Assembly (NCBI GenBank): GCA_002412885.1
Contig: DHVX01000053.1
Span: 1 to 8,216, forward strand
DNA length: 8,216 bases
From: Bacteroidales bacterium UBA5197
Lineage (GTDB): Bacteria > Bacteroidota > Bacteroidia > Bacteroidales > Lentimicrobiaceae
Direction: 5' to 3'
Within the stretch, counting starts at the first letter, position 1, and each line of letters begins with the position of its first letter. Of the stretch, positions 5,867-8,216 are shown piece after piece. The position numbers and the translations under genes are program-made. The notes below the pieces were generated by a model. The model made no database searches, was not told the DNA's origin, and saw nothing but the letters and a program-made list of their open reading frames with translations.

Positions 5867-6241
5867 TTATGTAAACCAATGGAATGGAAAGACTATGTCT
5901 TCCTTTTTAAAAATCAGATCTGTATTTAAGCAAATAAAAGAAAACTGATTAAATGTCAGCTTTTGAAGATATTCTGATAATTTTTTCTGGAAACCTGGTT
6001 CCGTAATTCTTTTTCCATGAGTTATTACTGTGTTGTTGACTGATAAATTTGACTGTCCTTCAACTCTGGCAAATTCAGAAACACGTTGCGGTAGGAAAAT
6101 GTAATACGAATCGCTATTGTTTTCGTTCTCAACTTGGGTATCGAACGGACAACCAGTAATGGTATTACCATACGTATTCTGTGAATTATTGCTGATAAGA
6201 GCAATTAACAGAACGAAGACTAATAATTTAAATAGTTTCAA
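5867..6241 (-). CDS. Unrecognised small exported protein, TTG start
   Basis: The frame gives 124 residues. It begins with a lysine-containing, strongly hydrophobic stretch (KLFKLLVFVLLIALIS) typical of a signal peptide, with likely cleavage near NTYG at about 22-25. The mature part has two cysteines (GCPFD and FICLN) that could form a disulfide, and no lipobox. It contains no methionine codon, and the frame closes at a TAA four codons upstream, so the only plausible start is TTG at 6241. The gene could therefore be weakly expressed, recently damaged at its start, or not real. The clean signal peptide makes me favour a real gene or a recent remnant. It resembles no family I know. Confidence 0.5.
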   Translation of the reverse strand: MKLFKLLVFVLLIALISNNSQNTYGNTITGCPFDTQVENENNSDSYYIFLPQRVSEFARVEGQSNLSVNNTVITHGKRITEPGFQKKLSEYLQKLTFNQFSFICLNTDLIFKKEDIVFPFHWFT

Positions 6242-6398
6242 GTTTGAGTATTAGAGTTACACAAAGATCGAATTCTGCAACGTTCAAATAAAGATCAAAA
6301 AGTGTGCCTCAAAGGTATGTAATAATTAATATTTTCATGCTATATTTTGAATATCATACCATATGTATGTACAGCATTTTTTGGGTGTCTATCCGGCA

Positions 6399-6554
6399 GA
6401 TTCCTCTCTCCACTCCGTTCTGTTTGGAATGACGGGCATGTCAGTAAAAAGAGAAAAGGGAGGAGGCAGTGGTGGCGCAGCCGCTAATACCTCCTCCCCT
6501 CTCACTATGCCCCATAAGCAGTCATTCCGAACCCGGTTTTTCGGGTGAGGAACC
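6399..6554. repeat. Inverted-repeat element, GTCATTCC...GAGGAA family
   Basis: Two copies of a Bacteroidota-style repeat face each other. The left unit has GATTCCTC (6399-6406) and GTTTGGAATGAC (6422-6433). The right unit has GTCATTCCGAAC (6521-6532) and GAGGAACC (6547-6554). The arms match at 11 of 12 and 7 of 8 bases. The centre holds another hairpin, GGGAGGAGG (6458-6466) with CCTCCTCCC (6490-6498), and the right arm has its own ACCCG/CGGGT hairpin (6531-6546). Minus-strand (6389-6649) and plus-strand (6363-6548) frames over this DNA read through the repeat and look spurious. The DNA from 6242 to 6398 holds only AT-rich sequence with a GGTATG/CATACC pair at 6314 and 6355. Confidence 0.75.
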
Positions 6555-6578
6555 GAACCGCCCAAGGCAATGAGCTCA

Positions 6579-6640
6579 CCGAAGGTAATCTCCTTTGGCA
6601 CTATGCCGACGTTCCTGTGCATTCGTGCATTCGGTGCACC
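6579..6640. repeat. Short hairpin and 8-bp tandem repeat beside the inverted element
   Basis: CCGAAGG (6579-6585) can pair with CCTTTGG (6592-6598), one pair being G-U. Next come two adjoining copies of GTGCATTC (6617-6624, 6625-6632) and the palindrome GGTGCACC (6633-6640). The segment lies between the inverted element and the 3' end of the DUF6599-like gene. It is probably part of the same composite non-coding insertion. No U-run is present, so a terminator role for the neighbouring gene is unlikely. Confidence 0.5.
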
Positions 6641-6665
6641 AAATTGCATTTATGAAGTCTGTTTT

Positions 6666-7508
6666 CTAAAATTTTTCCAGATAATCACGCAGGCTTTCAG
6701 GAATTACACCATCAGTGAATACCAAACGCATATTCTGTTTTATATACAATGTGAACACCTTATTTCCAATAGCTTGATTCAATCCGTTGGAAGCCGTTAG
6801 TCCGTTCTTCTGCATAAATGTTTCCATATCCGCAGAATCAGCAAAATCAACCATAGCAACATAAAATATACTCTCGTCCTGTTTCACAGGCATAATCCAG
6901 GCCCTATAACTCTTTGACTGCTGAAATAATGGTTCCCAACGGACAAAACCATTCTGCATACCAAGCTGTCCGCTTATGTATTTTAGTTCGGATAAATGCG
7001 GGACCAGCATTTCGTAATTGAATAAAGATGGTTTTTCGATGGACTGATTTTCAATTTGATCGAGCAAATTTCCGGCAATAGCCAGCAAATGCACCTGCGC
7101 TTCGGGGCTGCCGCTTGAATTGGAAATTGAAAAATAGAAATTACCTTTTGCTGCAATATACTGGTAAGGCGTAAGGCAGTCATCGGTGGTGATTCGTGCC
7201 GATTCCTGGCATTTGAATCTCGAAATGCTAAAAATACCGAATGCAGCTTCAGGTGATGCCATTCTGTATACATCTGCCTTATAATCAATACCTCCGGCTT
7301 TGATGTCAAAAACAGTTACCTGCTCAAATCCGTATTCAAGATACAGGTCTGCGCCACCATTGATGTAGCCCCAGAGTCCGTCTTTATCAAACAATCTGGT
7401 ATTGACAGAAGTTATGTCCGGTAAAACATCATCACGAAGAACAAAAGGCTGTTGTGCAAAACAATTGCCGGCAAACAGGAAAAGAAACAGAATTAGAGTG
7501 TTTTTCAT
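6666..7508 (-). CDS. DUF6599-like exported protein
   Basis: From the ATG at 7508 the protein has 280 residues and opens with a textbook signal peptide, MKNTLILFLFLFAGNCFA, with probable cleavage before QQPFVL. An upstream in-frame ATG at 7532 would add eight residues before the signal and is less likely. The cysteine at position 16 is not in a lipobox, so I expect a soluble exported protein. The segment WGYINGGADLYLEYGF (about 46-61) and VYRMASPEAAFGIFS (about 80-94) match the pattern I associate with DUF6599, a family of exported proteins without known function. The rest has mixed strands and helices, ending VIPESLRDYLEKF. It follows the DUF362 gene on the same strand after 280 bp, so co-transcription is possible but not shown. 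Confidence 0.8.
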   Translation of the reverse strand: MKNTLILFLFLFAGNCFAQQPFVLRDDVLPDITSVNTRLFDKDGLWGYINGGADLYLEYGFEQVTVFDIKAGGIDYKADVYRMASPEAAFGIFSISRFKCQESARITTDDCLTPYQYIAAKGNFYFSISNSSGSPEAQVHLLAIAGNLLDQIENQSIEKPSLFNYEMLVPHLSELKYISGQLGMQNGFVRWEPLFQQSKSYRAWIMPVKQDESIFYVAMVDFADSADMETFMQKNGLTASNGLNQAIGNKVFTLYIKQNMRLVFTDGVIPESLRDYLEKF

Positions 7509-7726
7509 AGAAATAAAGTTGTTGAAGCCCAAAGAATAATTTCAAGCTGAATTCAGTAGTCTCCTTCAAAGACTTTTCCGAAATAAAAATACCCATTTCA
7601 TGATGGGAGTTTAAAAGCTTGATTTGACAATCGTCCTCTGTTTATTTGTGCAATCAGAAGAGTAATAATTCATGCCACTAAACTATAAAAAATCATAAAA
7701 TAGTCTGCAATCTTGTTGGAACGGTT

Positions 7727-7748
7727 CTCCCCCTGTTTTTAGGGGGAG
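7727..7748. repeat. CTCCCCCT/AGGGGGAG hairpin
   Basis: An 8-bp perfect stem (7727-7734 with 7741-7748) encloses the loop GTTTTT. A further AGGGGGT follows at 7752-7758. It lies about 40 bases past the stop of the DUF362 gene, where a terminator might be, but neither strand has a U-run after the stem. A dispersed GC-rich palindromic repeat is at least as likely. The remainder of 7509-7788 holds a weak CCCAT/ATGGG hairpin (7592-7607) and otherwise nothing. Confidence 0.5.
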
Positions 7749-7788
7749 TTAGAGGGGGTACAAGAACAACCAGGCAGCTATCTGGATT

Positions 7789-8216
7789 TCACTTAATCAC
7801 TTCCACCAGATCAATCTTTTCAATATCTGCTTCACCCAGTCCAAGTTGGGCGGCATATTCCATAAACTGCCGGCCACGGGGAGAATCTTCCTGCTGAATG
7901 CCTTCTTCAATGCGCTTTTTCAGTACGATATCATATCCAATGCGATCAACTGCAACGGCATCGGTACCCACAAGCAGTGTATTGTAGTTGCAGATATACT
8001 GAGGGTTGGCGCCGGGTCCACCCTGATAACATCCCCTCAGTCCATCCACCACATTGAGTACAACCTTATCGCGCACAGGCGGAAAACAGCAAACTTCAGC
8101 ACTGGTATCGCCCCATAGCTGTGCATGAAGGCGGCCGGTGTTGGTAATGACTCCATATCCCAGATTTTTGAGACACAAAGTAATGGATGCGCCTGCATTT
8201 TTCAGGATAGGAATAT
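7789..8216 (-). CDS. DUF362 domain-containing protein, 5' end outside the window
   Basis: The frame is open to the window edge and gives at least 141 residues, reading IPILKNAGASITLCLKNLG and on. DUF362 signatures are clear: a lysine before the conserved ITLCLKNLGYG segment, the RLH motif, VLNVVDGLRGCYQGGPGANP, and the C-terminal LLVGTDAVAVDRIGYDIV. The natural C-terminus is present (DIEKIDLVEVIK). Only the second half of the roughly 300-residue domain is visible, so a Tat signal or the iron-sulfur cluster domain that some members carry cannot be judged. The cysteines seen here (VCCFPP, RGCYQ, YICNY) are not in a CxxCxxC arrangement. The biochemical function of the family is unknown to me. 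The downstream gene on the same strand is the DUF6599-like protein. Confidence 0.88.
   Translation of the reverse strand, partial: IPILKNAGASITLCLKNLGYGVITNTGRLHAQLWGDTSAEVCCFPPVRDKVVLNVVDGLRGCYQGGPGANPQYICNYNTLLVGTDAVAVDRIGYDIVLKKRIEEGIQQEDSPRGRQFMEYAAQLGLGEADIEKIDLVEVIK

Noticed and set aside
6389..6649. 86-residue minus-strand protein and the overlapping plus-strand frame
   Set aside because: Both cross the inverted repeat element and contain low-complexity AAAPPLPPPF or GGGSGGAAA stretches from the GGAGG/CCTCC stem. They look like repeat translations.
7727..7748. Intrinsic terminator of the DUF362 gene
   Set aside because: The stem is good but no U-run follows on the minus strand. The similar AGGGGGT copy next to it suggests a dispersed repeat.

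Overview
The window looks like chromosome from an uncultured or little-studied member of the Bacteroidota, probably Bacteroidales-like. The support is indirect: AT-rich genes without clear Shine-Dalgarno sequences, a TAnnTTTG promoter element, a DUF6599-type secreted protein, and dense intergenic repeats of the TCCGTGTAATCCGTGG and GTCATTCC...GAGGAA styles that I associate with Bacteroidota genomes. No rRNA, tRNA, CRISPR array, transposase or phage gene was found.

Layout. Bases 1 to about 1440 are a gene-free mosaic of at least five repeat families. Two D-E blocks (84-301) and a third (1070-1256) lie in the same orientation on either side of a higher-order tandem array (310-1043). That array is built from seven copies of a 32-bp hairpin unit (A) alternating with B and C spacer repeats. 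A large inverted repeat (1320-1384) follows. Next come a CNNM/CorC-type membrane protein (1627-2913, +) and, convergent with it and overlapping by 9 bp, a DedA-family membrane protein (2905-3539, -). The DedA reading frame is split by a one-base shift exactly at an A AAA AAG heptamer. A divergent intergenic region with a perfect 2 x 11-bp tandem repeat leads to a CaCA-type sodium/calcium antiporter (3858-4814, +).

A 10-bp-stem hairpin (4977-5004) separates the antiporter from a convergent, unrecognised, membrane-anchored 163-residue protein (5015-5506, -). Further right are a nested palindromic element (5680-5821), an unrecognised small exported protein with a TTG start (5867-6241, -), a second MITE-like inverted repeat (6399-6554), a DUF6599-like exported protein (6666-7508, -) and the 3' part of a DUF362-family gene that runs off the right edge (7789-8216, -).

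How the genes fit together. The left half carries three integral membrane proteins of envelope or ion homeostasis type: a CorC/CNNM-like ion transporter or regulator, a DedA lipid-carrier transporter candidate, and a cation antiporter. They are arranged convergently or divergently rather than as one operon. The right half carries exported or anchored proteins of unknown role, all on the minus strand and each separated by several hundred bases of repeat-bearing DNA. I see no clear defence system, biosynthetic cluster or other recognised system. The most notable signals are the structured repeat array, the DedA frameshift at a canonical slippery sequence, and the 11-bp tandem repeat upstream of the antiporter.
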